From Monomorium pharaonis (taxonomy: Eukaryota > Arthropoda > Insecta > Hymenoptera > Formicidae), in the NCBI RefSeq assembly GCF_013373865.1, contig NC_050471.1, positions 15,608,047 through 15,672,046 on the forward strand: a stretch of 64,000 nucleotides of DNA, read 5' to 3'. A model generated the notes under the pieces. It was not told where the DNA came from. It saw nothing but the letters and a program-made list of their open reading frames with translations, and made no database searches. Positions 39,733 through 50,254 of the stretch are shown here, in pieces; the first letter of the stretch is position 1; each line of letters opens with the position of its first letter. The position numbers were made by a program, and so were the translations under genes.

Positions 39733-41300
39733 AGGGGATATCATTGATGCCCACACTCTATATAAAGTTTATGCAGCAATTTTGACGGATTGAGTGGACA
39801 AGTAGAAAGAGAGAGAGAATGGTACCGGACGGGATTTAGGAAGGGGAGAGAAACAATTGACAATATCTACACACCAAACTTTTTGGTAAATAGGCAGTTG
39901 GAAAAAAGGAGGTAAATTAATGACGGTGTTTGTAGACTTGAAAGCGGCGTTCGTTTCAGTAACTAAAAGAATGTTAATAAAAATAATGAGAAAGAGAGAG
40001 TAGAAGAATGATTGATAGGAAGAATAGAGGAAGTACTAAGAAAAACGTGAAACATGAAAGTGAAAGAGAAAATAAGTGGGAGTTTTTGGACAGCGAGAAA
40101 TGTAAGGCAAAGGTGTCCGCTATTATTTAACTATATTAGCGATTCTGGAGAAGAAGATGACGAAGAGGGAGGGGTACAATTGGAAAGGAAAAAATATTCT
40201 TATTGCGGGTTATACGGATAATCTGATGTTATTGGCGGAAGGGGAAGGCGAGATGAAAAGTATGTTAGAGAGGCTGTAGCAGTACTTGAAGAAAAAGGGT
40301 TTAGAACTGAATGCGGAAAAAACGAAGGTTTTAAGATTTAGGAAAGGGAGAGGTAGAATGAGCTGAAAGAGAAAAATGATAAAAGAGGTGAAAGAGTACA
40401 AATATTTTGGTTATGTGTTGCAGAATAATGGAAGGCAGGGTGCTCAAGTAAAAGACAGGATAAAGAAAGCGGCGGCGATAATGGGGCAGATATGGGGGAT
40501 AGGAAAAAGAAGATTTGGAAGTGATTGGGGAGAGCAGTTATGGCTCTTTGATAGATTAGTGTAGACAGTTGAGTTATGGAGTAGAGATATGGGGATGGAA
40601 GGAAAGAGAGGGAATGGAGATTAGAAGAGAGGTATCTAAAATGGGTTTTAGGGGTGGACGGGAGAACGCCGGGATATATAATAAAGGAAGAATTACAAAG
40701 AGAGAGGCTGAGAAGTAGGGTAGCGGTTTGGAAATGGAGTTTTGAGAGAAGATTGGAGAGGGGAGTGGATTGGCAAGAGAATGCTGGGAAGAAATAAAAA
40801 AAGAGAAAAGAAGAGGCGGGGTCAAAATGGAAGGAGAAAGGAGGAAATTCTTCGAGGTCTGGATATAAATAGGGGTGTGGATATGGAGAGGGTGAGGAAA
40901 GAAGAGGAAAGGTTCGATGGGATAATAAAGGATAAGGCAAAAAAAAGAAAAGATGGAAAACAATCAGGGAGTAAAACTTCAATAGATGGTAAAAGAAAGG
41001 AAGGAGAGAGGTATACCAAAAAACTTGAAGAAAGGGTGGGGAGAGAGTAGATGGGGGAGAGTCGTTAAATTTAGACTAGGATGTAAGATGAAGGAGGGAA
41101 GATATTGGGAGGAAGAAAGGAAAATGTGCTGATTGTGTAAAGTGGAGAAGGAATCATGGGAGCATGTTTGGGAGTCATTTAAGAAATGGAGGCAAAGGGC
41201 GATTCAAGCTGGCAGGAGGCGGCAGAATGGGTGTTGGGAGAGGAGAAGGAGAGAGAGGGTTAGATGAGAAAATTAGAGGAGCAGAGAAAATTAAATGAAG
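39733..41300 (+). pseudogene. LINE-2 reverse transcriptase and C-terminal remnants
   Basis: Recognisable pieces in shifting frames: DGTGFRKGRETIDNIYTPNF-like sequence near 39825, FVDLKAAF near 39930, GYTDNLMLLAEGEGEMKS near 40205 (the YADD box decayed to YTDN), KKGLELNAEKTKVLRFRKGR near 40290, EYKYFGYVLQNNGRQGAQVK at 40376-40450, and GWKEREGMEIRRE/RTPGYI words near 40600-40680. A CX2C knuckle-like GKVEKESWEHVW tail lies near 41130. Inactive. Confidence 0.75.
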
Positions 41301-41690
41301 AATCGGGTGTGGAGATAGGGGAGAGAAAGGGAACGAGTAGGAAAGGGTTGGGGAGGGGTGAAACAGAATCAATGAGAGAATGAAAGAAGGAAAGAGAGGA
41401 AAGGATGTTTGCATGAAAGAAAAGTAGAAGGATAACGTAGTTTTAAATTGATAGTTACATATACAAAAGGAAACGGAAGTCCGATGGTTAAGGACACATG
41501 TATGTGCGTGTAGCGCGGGCGTAGCTGGGACAGGATAATGTGAAAACGGAACTCGGCCCTCGCGGACAACTCAAAATAATTATGGTTAAGTTAGGTTAGG
41601 GTTTGTCTTAGAGATAAGTTTAAACGTTTTTTTTTTTTTGTAAAAATTGTAATCCTAAGAGAAACAATAAAAATTTACATACTAAATATT

Positions 41691-42692
41691 GTTTTTAAAT
41701 ACATTGGTCTTCAATCAAAAAAGTGATACAAGTTAAATTCAAAAAAATAATAAAAAAGAAATAAATAAAAATTAATAAACAAATGAAAAAAATAAAGGCA
41801 AAAAAGGCAAATCAAATAGAATAGTTTATAGTAAAATGGGGGGGGGGGTAACGTAGTGTCGTACAAAATTAATAGCCACATTATCTTTAGAAAATAAGAA
41901 ACAAGTAATTTGTGATTTGCTAAGTTTAACTTTATTAATTAATTTTAAAACGTGTTTCTTTTTCTTTCTCTTAAATGTTTTATGTTTTTCTGATGAGCAT
42001 AGGTACGTGGAATCGATTTGTTGCGTAGATTAGCAAAGTGGAACTCTCCATTCGAGTAGGCAGGTCTGCTTGTACTAAAATGCACGTAATCAATCCAAAT
42101 GATATTTTGAATCGATTTTCCTCATATTCACGTAGATTTTTTACAGACAAAATTCACGTAAACTTTAATTTTTATTTAAAAATTCTAAAATGCTTATATG
42201 AGTCGTCGCTATTGTTAATACATAAAAAGGAAGACTTCCTTGAATTGTCCAAATTGTATTAAAAGTATTAATATGTAATATAAACGTTTCGATTCATTGA
42301 TTCGGATCCTTCTCAGTGTATTATAATTAATTAACAAGATTGGTAAAAATACAGCAATTTCATACCAACGCAACGGTGTCAGTCTCCTCCCACTAGTTAA
42401 TAATTAAAACCAATAAGATGTAACCTGGAGTAATTTATATCAGTTATTAGTAGTCAATAATTGAAAAAAGAAATGCTAAAAATTTATTGATAAGGGGAAA
42501 CACCAGAAAGTTCCCCCTTTGACTGTGGCGAGTTTTATATATGTTGTAGTCCTAACCTCCCTTTATTTCATGTTAAAGTTATACGATACAAATCTCAAGC
42601 ATTCTCGAAAAAAACGAGTTGAAATATTTGTGTATTCCTTATATATCAAATTGTAAGGACTAATTTGTAATTAGTAGTGCAACCTAATTAGT
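41691..42692. other. AT-rich DNA, no gene recognised
   Basis: Contains a G10 run at 41840-41849. A 74-codon open stretch at 42038-42262 has no recognisable motif. The segment 42480-42660 is ordinary AT-rich DNA. Confidence 0.55.
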
Positions 42693-42697
42693 AAAGT

Positions 42698-42703
42698 GCG
42701 CGC

Positions 42704-42744
<41 letters not shown>

Positions 42745-42817
42745 ACTTAACTATATTTTAATTTTAAATATAATTAAGTATAACACACACACACACACAC
42801 ACATACACGCGCGCACG
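42698..42817. repeat. Microsatellite hairpin: (TG)n - palindrome - (CA)n
   Basis: GCGCGCG(TG)n TTATACTTAA is followed, after a short AT-rich loop with its own TTTAAATATAATT symmetry, by TTAAGTATAA(CA)n and GCGCGC. The whole is a near-perfect inverted repeat of about 55 bp per arm. Confidence 0.85.
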
Positions 42818-43971
42818 CGAATCCTTATTCTTATTGATACACAACGCGCGCACATAGATATCCACAAACAAGCACGTACACATGCGCGAGCGTGTTTAAG
42901 CATCAAACAAACAAGTATAAATTCGTGTACGCCGTATAGGCAAACATACGAACAAATCACATGAAAGATACATTTTAAACATAGTATATTATATACAATA
43001 TATCAAACATTTCAGCAAATTAACTGAAAACATTTTTCTTCTACAAATCATACAAATCACGTGGTCCTTTCATCAATAATTCTATGAACTGTATATGACA
43101 AAAATCGATGTGAATTCATGTAGTAAACTGTTCAGTAAAAAAGACAAATAAACATATCTTTCTGAAATCTGGTTCAAATGGACCGAAACTCATTTCTTAG
43201 AAGTTTTCAGGATCACTGATTATAAATTCGTAATAAAAATTTCCAAATTTAAAATGGCAGATCCAATATGACGAGCAAAAAAGTAAAATTTGGTTCAATT
43301 CTTTTTAAAAAATGGAGTTAAGCAGTTTTGGGGTTGCTGATTACGAATCCGTAATCGAAATTTTCACAATTCAAAATGGCGAATAAAAAAGTGAAATATT
43401 GTCAAAATTTCAAAATAGAAAATACGCCTATTTCTTGAATTTTATTGAAACCACTCATTACTTAGATCTTTACTTTTATTCATATTTTATGGAATTTTTT
43501 TAATTAAAAATGTTTTAATTAAATTTTTTTTAATTTTTAAACGTTAAAAAAATTTTTTAATTTTTTGAATCTTGAAATTTTAACTGCGGATTTGTAATCA
43601 GCAAATTTAAAAACCTATAGTAACATGTAAATCACAATAAAACAGTAAAACATAAAAACAGTAAGCACAAAAAAACCAGGATAAAAGGATTAATAAAAAT
43701 TGCAAAATATCTGCAACATTTCTAAAACAGAACTAAAATAATAAAATGTCCGCGATTCTTGCATTTGAAATCTTGTAGGAAGGTTATTTAAAATTTACTG
43801 AAAAAATCTGCAAATGTTTGGAAATATTAAATGTTTAATTTTACTTCTTTATAAATCAAATAAATTAACCGTTATGCACATACCCAATACGTTGTAATCA
43901 GCGAACCCAAAAACCTATAGTACCATGTAAATCACAATAAAACAGTAAAACATAAAAACACGTTGTTACAG
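42818..43971. other. AT-rich DNA with internal direct repeats
   Basis: 43195-43400 holds two diverged units of about 130 bp (CTGATTA(T/C)(A/G)AAT(T/C)CGTAAT, then AAAATGGC). 43597-43663 and 43894-43960 share AAAAACCTATAGTA(A/C)CATG and AATCACAATAAAACAGTAAA almost exactly. The second copy directly abuts armed element O. No gene. Confidence 0.6.
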
Positions 43972-44178
43972 GGGGAGCGTCCCAGATGCGCACAGTAATA
44001 AACGGACACAGCAGGCTGAGTAAAACGGACACAGATCAAATGCGCACGGACCAAATGCGCGCGGACCAAATGCGCACAGACCAAACGGACACAGTAACCA
44101 ATAGACTTACCACATGGGTTGCGATTTTTCGGGCACTTCTACCGACGGAGTGAGTGCGGGAGGGGGGGGGCAAAACCT
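43972..44178. mobile_element. Minisatellite-armed element O, truncated
   Basis: Left end GGGGAGCGTCCCAGATGCGC, then GGACACAGCAGGCTGAGTAA, CAAATGCGC(A/G)CGGAC and CAAACGGACACAGTAAC, then the core start CCACATGGGTTGCGATTTTT and CTTCTACCGACGGAGTGAGT. It ends abruptly in a G-run at about 44172. Same subfamily as N1 and N2. Confidence 0.8.
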
Positions 44179-44874
44179 CTATTTCCTGAGTTTGTATATG
44201 AACGTAATCGTTCAGAATCAATTTACTTTATTAAATAAACGTCAATAAAAATTATTTAAGCTATTTCCAAGTCCCTCAGCCCGTTACGGCTTTTACGAAA
44301 AAAAAAGTAGGGTCTCCGAGCGCTGCGCAGATAGCGCGCGGTCGGTTTTGACAAAATGTCGATTGATATCGAAGTTATCGAATAGCTTATAGTTTGAGTA
44401 GTTAATATCTGGAGCATATGCTCCAAATAAAATCGATTATTACGTGTAGACATAGTTAAATCTATATCTACAGGTTTTTCAACTTTATACCATGCTTATT
44501 CATTAAACATGATGCACATATGTTTGCGCGTATGTTAGTTGTGCTGGAAGCTGTTCTATGATTTTGTGCCGTAAAGCAATTGATAATTAGCAATTAGTTA
44601 TTTTATAAAGCAAAAGATATCAGATCAGGCAGAATAATTCAGTGTATAAACAGCGTCACAACAGCATATTTTTTGTAATGGAAAATTAGTTCTTACTGTA
44701 AAGTACTTGTAAGAACAATTTTTATACATTATGCCAAACAATTTCTCTATACAGATATATCGTAAATAATAAACATAAATTAATTTAAAATCTGTTTATT
44801 TTACACAACATTCTCTGATAGAAATTCATACAGTTTAACTGACTATTTAATCCATTACAATCTAAGGGTCTCTA
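44179..44874. other. No gene recognised
   Basis: Mixed composition, with GGAGCATATGCTCC, a short perfect palindrome, near 44412. No coding or RNA gene supported. Confidence 0.5.
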
Positions 44875-44878
44875 TTAA

Positions 44879-45433
44879 GGGGATGCTGGACTGCCTCTCA
44901 AACTTGATCGGGGTCGATAATGTAGAGTCATTCGTGCACATCATTAATAAGATTTTGTATATATTTCTTTTATAGATTTGGAAATTCTTTTCCAGAATTA
45001 AAGTACACATATTAATATTTATCTGTGAATTGAAATTTATATCGAGAACAAAAAATATTTTTTTTGTTGCTCTATTTATCGACTTTTTACGCGTATGTAA
45101 CCTAAATTTTTGTTTCGCAATTTCGTATCAATTAGGCACTAAAATCTAATTTTCAAAACTCGACACTGTTTGTTCTCGTCGTCTACTAGTCTGTAAATAC
45201 AAATTTCGTAAATACAAACTGTAAATCTTTTATATTAAGCAAACATTGTTGATGTGACAGCAAATTAACAATTTTTTCCCGTTTTTGGTAGAAACTCCAC
45301 TCCACAGACTGGTAGCAATGCGTATTCTTCTATTCTGGAGAAGGATTTTCAAATCTATAAAAGAAATAAAAAGATATTGCAAAACAAAAATTATTATCTT
45401 TTTGTCAGTAAAACAGACAACTCCAGCATCCCC
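44879..45433. mobile_element. 555-bp TTAA-flanked MITE (copy 1)
   Basis: Ends GGGGATGCTGGACTG and, inverted, GGGGATGCTGGAGTTG, with TTAA at 44875-44878 and 45434-45437. Shares CAAACTTGAT(C/T)G(G/A)GGTCGATAATG with 58903-59450. Contains a second, inner set of inverted repeats around TCCAGAA and TAGATTTG. No transposase. TTAA targets suggest a piggyBac or Kolobok donor. Confidence 0.82.
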
Positions 45434-45751
45434 TTAATGATTTCTCTTTATATACAAAAATACTGCCTAGAAACTGACCTGATTTTTTATTTTAATTTTT
45501 GAACAACTTCAAATATGTAGTTCTGTCACAAAAATGTCAAGAGAGATTAAGAGGTTAAATGGTTAAGAGGTACTTTTACTATTGAGTAACTGTTAAGTAA
45601 CTGAGTTCGGATATTATACAGTTTTTCTGTACAATAACTACATGGTTGGTGGAGAGAGATTGGAGGGAGATGAAAAAGTAGATTCCCGAAGGGTTATGTA
45701 TGGAGTGCAAGTTAGACATCTAAAAGAAACAGGAAAGGAAGGGCGATAGGA

Positions 45752-46390
45752 GTGATGCTAATGGGAATAAGGAAAGAGCTGGCAAATAAAGATTTGGTAA
45801 TACAGACAAGAGGAGAAGAATTGATAGTAGGGGGGATAAGAGTAAGGGGAATCTTGAAAGGTAGTGGGAGTGTATATAGGAAATGGAAGGATGAAGAAAA
45901 TGCTAGAGGTCATGGAGGAATGGGTGGGGAGTAGTTCGGAAGGAGGGAGGACGATAGTAGGGGAAGACTTCAATGCAAGAACAGGTAGGGAGGAAAGGGG
46001 AATCAAAGAGGGGAAGGTTAGAAAGGAGGTCGAAAGGGAAGGGAGCAGAAATTCGAAGAATGGGAAGATCAATGGAGAAAGCAAACTACTAATAGATTTC
46101 ATAGAGGAGAAGAGATGGATGATATTCAACGGGAACACGGTGGGAGATGAGGAGGGAGAATTAACATTCACGAGAGGAAAAAATGGGACAGTTATAGATT
46201 ACATAATAGAAAATAGAGAGGTCAAGGATAAAGTTGTAGAGATGGTGGTGGGGGATAGAGTGAATTCCGATCATCAACTATTGGAGATCAGGATAAGGTA
46301 CAGGCAGAAGAGAAGAGAGTGGAGAAGGAAAAAATCAGAGGTGAGAGGAGTATATGGGATGAAAAGGGTGGAAAAAGCTTCAGAAAAAAA
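45752..46390 (+). pseudogene. LINE-3 endonuclease
   Basis: Frames overlap at 45752-45934 and 45864-46394. Motifs: GRAIGVMLMGIRKEL, MGVYIGNGRMKKMLEVMEEW, TIVGEDFNARTGREE (the GDFN motif with E in place of G), LIDFIEEKRWMIFNGNT, KNGTVIDYIIENRE and NSDHQLLEI (the SDH motif intact). It would nick target DNA. The N-terminal motif with the first asparagine is missing. Confidence 0.85.
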
Positions 46391-46828
46391 TTAGAAGGGA
46401 TAAGAGAAAGAAAGAGAAAGGAATTAGAGGAGGATAAGAGGGAAGTGGAGAAGATGATAAAGGCTGCGATGGAGAGAGTGGAAAAAGAAAGAGGGCGGAG
46501 GGGAGGAAGGAGAGGCTGGTGAGATGAGGAGTGTAGGAGGAAGAAAATGGAGGTAAGAGGTAGCTTGAGAAGGTGGAGAAGAGGAAGAGAACAAGAGAAC
46601 AAGAAGAGATGTATAAGAGAAAGAGATTAGAGTATAAACGTATGTGTGAGGAAGAAGAGAACGAGAGATGAGAGAGAATGGCGATGGAAATTAGAAGAGA
46701 GGAAGACGTGTGGACGATAGTTAATAAGGATCGGAAGAGCCGGAAGGGAGTGAATAAGGGAATAAGAATAGAGGAGTGGAGGAGGCATTTCATGAATTTG
46801 TTCGAAGAAGTGGAGGGAAGGGTGGTGA

Positions 46829-47364
46829 TTGGGAGTGGGGAGGGACCGAGAAAGGGATACAGAGGGGGAAGTGTTCAGGGAGGAACTTGGGCGCGTGATA
46901 AGGAGACTGAAAGACAAAAAAGCAGCGGAAATAGATGGGTTATCGAATGAAGTGTGGAAGTACGGTGGGGAGGAGTTGGAAGAGTGGGCAAGGGAATTTT
47001 GTAACAGAGTATGGAGAGGGCAGGGATGGCCGGATGACTGGAGGAAAGGGACCATAGTTCCGATGAAAGAAGGGGGAGGGAAAGACGATAAGACTACAAG
47101 GGAATGTCGCTGATGCCCACGCTCTACAAAATTTACGCAGCAATATTGACGGAGAGAGTGAGGAAACAGGTAGAGAGAGAGAGAGGGGATGGTACCAGAA
47201 AACCAGACGGGATTCAGAAAAGAGAAGGGCACAATGGACAACATTTACACGCTAAACTTCCTGGTAAATAGGGGGATAAAAAAGAAGGGGGGTAAAGTGG
47301 TGGCGGTGTTTGTCGACCTAAAAGCGGCGTTTGATTCGGTGGATAAAAAGGTGCTATGCAGGTC

Positions 47365-47438
<74 letters not shown>

Positions 47439-48730
47439 AAAAGAAGGATTGATAAGAAGAGTACAGGAAGTTCTAAGGAAAACGAGAAGTAGGGTGAGGG
47501 TGGAGGAGATAAGCGCGAGTTTTTGGACAGTAAAGGAGGTGAGACAGGGGTGCCCTTTAAGTCCGGTGTTATTCAAATTTATGCTGGCGGATTTGGAAGA
47601 GATGATGGGCAGGGTGAAATGGGGGGATGGATTTGGGGGGAAGAAAATTTATTCGCTGAGATATGCAGATGACGTAGTGTTACTGGCGGAAAGGGAGGGG
47701 AAAATGAGAAGTATGCTGGGTAGGTTGGAGAATTACTTAGAAGAAAAGGGGCTGGAATTAAATGCGGAGAAGACAAAGGTACTGTAGTTCAGGAAGAGGG
47801 GTGGAAGAGTAAGCAAAGTAAAATGGAGATGGAGAGGAAGATAGAAGAGGTGAAAAAATATAAATATCTGGGCTACGTGTTTCAGATGAATGGAAGGCAA
47901 GATGCGCAGATTAAGGATAGGATTGGCAGAGCGACGGCGGTGATAGGGCAAGTGTGGGGGATAGGAAAAAAAAGGTTTGGTAGGGACTGGGGATGAAGGT
48001 TATGGCTCTTCGACAAATTGGTGTGGACAGTGTTGAGTTACGGTGTTGAAATTTGGAGATGGAAAGAGAGAGAGAGAGAGAATGGAGAAATTAGAGGAGA
48101 GGTACTTCAAATGGGTTTTAGGGGTAGATGGGTGGACGCCGGGTTATATGGTAAGAGAGAATCTACAAAGAAAGAAATTAAGAAATAGGGCGGCGGCACG
48201 GGCGTGGAGTTTTGAGAAAAGATTGGAGAGAGGGGAAGGGAGCAGACTGGTAAGGAAATGCTGGGAAGAGATAAAAAGAAAGGACGGTAGAAAGGAGGAC
48301 GCGGGGTGAGAGAGGAAGAAAAGGGAGTTTTGGGGGGACAGAAGTAGATGTGATAAGGGTAAAAGAGGAGAAAGATTCAGCAAATTAATGGAGGAGGACT
48401 AAGAGGGACAAAGGAAGGAAAGATGGGAAAGAATCAGGGAATCAAAATTCAACAGATGGTACGGAAGGGTAAAGAAGGAGGGTGGGATACCGGGATATCT
48501 AAAGGAGTGGAGAGAGAGCAGGTGGAGGAGGGTCGCGAGATTTAGGCTAGGATGTGAGATAAAGGAGGGAAAATACTGGGAAGAGGAAAAAAAAGAGGAT
48601 GTAGAATGTACAGATTGGAGAAAGAGTCATGGGAACACGTGTGGGAGTCATGCAGAAGATGGGAACAGGATGAGTTCAAATTGGCAGGAGGCGGTGGATT
48701 GGGTGTTGAACAAGGAGGGAGAAGGGGAAG
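46829..48730 (+). pseudogene. LINE-3 reverse transcriptase with an in-frame (GA)n expansion
   Basis: Motifs across frame breaks: LKDKKAAEIDGLSNEVWKYG, GTIVPMKEGGGKDD, QTGFRKEKGTMDNIYTLNFL, VAVFVDLKAAFDSVDKKVLC (motif A), then an R-E dipeptide run encoded by (GA)n at 47369-47434 in the same frame, GLIRRVQEVLRKTR, VRQGCPLSPVLFKFMLADLE, LRYADDVVLLAERE (YADD intact), KGLELNAEKTKVL, a stop, and then YKYLGYVF and WTPGYMVRENLQRKKLRNR. The C-terminal knuckle is degraded near 48600. Inactive because of stops near 47113, 47787 and 48309. Confidence 0.87.
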
Positions 48731-49165
48731 GATGAATGAGGGAGCTGGAGGAGGAGAGGGAAAAGGGTGATGGAGAGATGGGCGAGACAGTGAGAGGCAG
48801 TGAGGGGAAGGCCGAGAGAAGATGGTGGATGGATGAGACGGGATGAGAGGAGCAGAGAGTGGGGAAAAAAATAAGGGAATAGAGCGAGAGAATAAAAGAG
48901 ATGTATAAGCTGGAATACAAGCTGAAATGAGTTGTTTAATTTATGCAAGAGGAAACGGAAGTCCAATAGTTAGGGAAGCGGTGTGTATGTGTGTATGCGT
49001 AGACGGGGGTGGTCGAGGACGGAGTGACGTGAAAGCGGAGCTCGGCCCTCAAGAGCGTCCCAGTTTATTTAGTTATAAGCTAAAATAAGTTAGCAATAAG
49101 TTAGAATTGAGGATAAGGATGTATTTGTAATATATAAAATTGTAATCCCAAGGGAAAACAATAAA

Positions 49166-49278
49166 GAATTACTACTACTACTAGTACTACTACTAGTACT
49201 AGTACTACTACTACTACTACTAGTACTACTACTACTACTAGTACTACTACTACTACTAGTACTACTACTACTACTACA
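49166..49278. repeat. (ACT)n microsatellite with interspersed CTAGT
   Basis: About 37 ACT triplets, broken at intervals by ACTAGTACT. It immediately follows the LINE-3 3' end and is probably a microsatellite tail or its expansion. Confidence 0.9.
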
Positions 49279-49802
49279 AAAGACGCGAAAATGTTATTCA
49301 GTTTGCGAAAAATCTGTCTGCGATGAACACTGTATCGACAATTAAATCTATTAATTGCGCTAAATAAATGTAACTATAGTCTAATTTACCTTGAAAATGA
49401 TTGTAATTGTTTATTTATTAACCCCTGTTATCAATAAAATATTTATCAATGTTATTAATTAATTCTCGGGTCAAAAGATCATTTTTCATGAAGTGGGTAC
49501 CGCAGGTGTGTCTGCTAAGCATATGTACTTTAACGTCATTTAATTGAGGTTCAAAAAATTTGAAAAAAATTATCAATGTATTTTTAGTTTCTAAAAGAGT
49601 TAAATAATGGGGATTCGGAGGCTATTGAGATTTTAATTTTTATTCAAGTTATAAGCAAAAATACAATAAAATGGGCATCCGAGTACCCGGTGTACACATA
49701 AGGATTAACAAAGTATTTCACAAAAAATATTAAAATTATATAACAATATTAGTACATTAATTCTTCCGACTAGTATATGTTCAAATATATCAATAAAGTA
49801 AA
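49279..49802. other. AT-rich DNA, no gene recognised
   Basis: No coding, RNA or repeat structure beyond short AT runs. AAAATGGGCATCCGAGTACC at about 49670 is the only GC-richer stretch. Confidence 0.5.
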
Positions 49803-50165
49803 TCGCTTAACGGCCTGCATCAAATTTTGGTGATGAATATAATTTTTTTTTCTATTAATTTAATATTTTTAGCTCATATAAACTGCGCGCCGACAAGTTT
49901 CGTCAGACTTGCAACACAGTTACTAAGCTAAAATTATTAAATTCATAGAAAAAAATTATATTTATCATCAAGATCCGATGCAGGGCAGCAATCATGAAAC
50001 ATTTCCTTAGGACGAAAACGTGAAAAGTGAAAAGTTTCAGGTAACTATCTCTTTTTATTGTGTTGAATAGAAAGAGACAATAACTTGAAACTTTTCACTT
50101 TTCACGTTTCCGCCTAAGGAGAAAAATTACATGATCAATACCCTGATCGTTAGGCGATTTACTTC
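49803..50165. mobile_element. MITE with a second hairpin MITE nested in it
   Basis: GTAAATCGCTTAACGGCCTG at the left and GCAGGG...CGTTAGGCGATTTAC at the right are inverted, with inner inverted TGCATC(A/G)(A/G)AT..GATGA(A/T)(A/T)ATAATTTTTTT words at 49820-49985. Within it, CCTTAGGACGAAAACGTGAA (50009) and its inverse TTCACGTTTCCGCCTAAGG (50100-50119) form a separate hairpin of about 110 bp. A matching GATCCGATGCAAACCGTTAG, then GCGATTTAC, occurs at about 8032-8060. Confidence 0.65.
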
Positions 50166-50254
50166 ACTAATATGTTTAAATATTTATCATTATTATATTC
50201 AGAAAATTCCAAATACTAAAAAATTACAATAAAATTATATACAAAATATACTTA

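Larger units (their letters stand above)
37049..41690 (+). mobile_element. LINE-2 of this window: degenerate, internally deleted APE-type LINE
   Basis: ORF1-like coding at about 37750-38215, interrupted by armed element D and resuming to about 39730, is followed directly by RT sequence: the endonuclease part of ORF2 is missing. The 3' end has GAGGAAACGGAAGTCC-like and CGGAACTCGGCCCTC words shared with the LINE at 45640-49165, then GTAATCCTAAGAGAAACAAT before AT-rich DNA. A segment GTTTAGAACTGAATGCGGAA at about 37440 duplicates RT sequence found at about 40300. The 5' boundary is uncertain. Confidence 0.75.
45640..49165 (+). mobile_element. LINE-3 of this window: 5'-truncated APE-type LINE
   Basis: Starts within the endonuclease and runs through RT to a 3' end with AGGAAACGGAAGTCCAATAG, GCGGAGCTCGGCCCTC and TGTAATCCCAAGGGAAAACA, the same 3' signature as LINE-2. 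It is followed by a 113-bp ACT-type repeat, probably its tail. It is GA-rich on the plus strand, like LINE-2. Frameshifts and stops are scattered, but many blocks remain readable. Confidence 0.85.
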
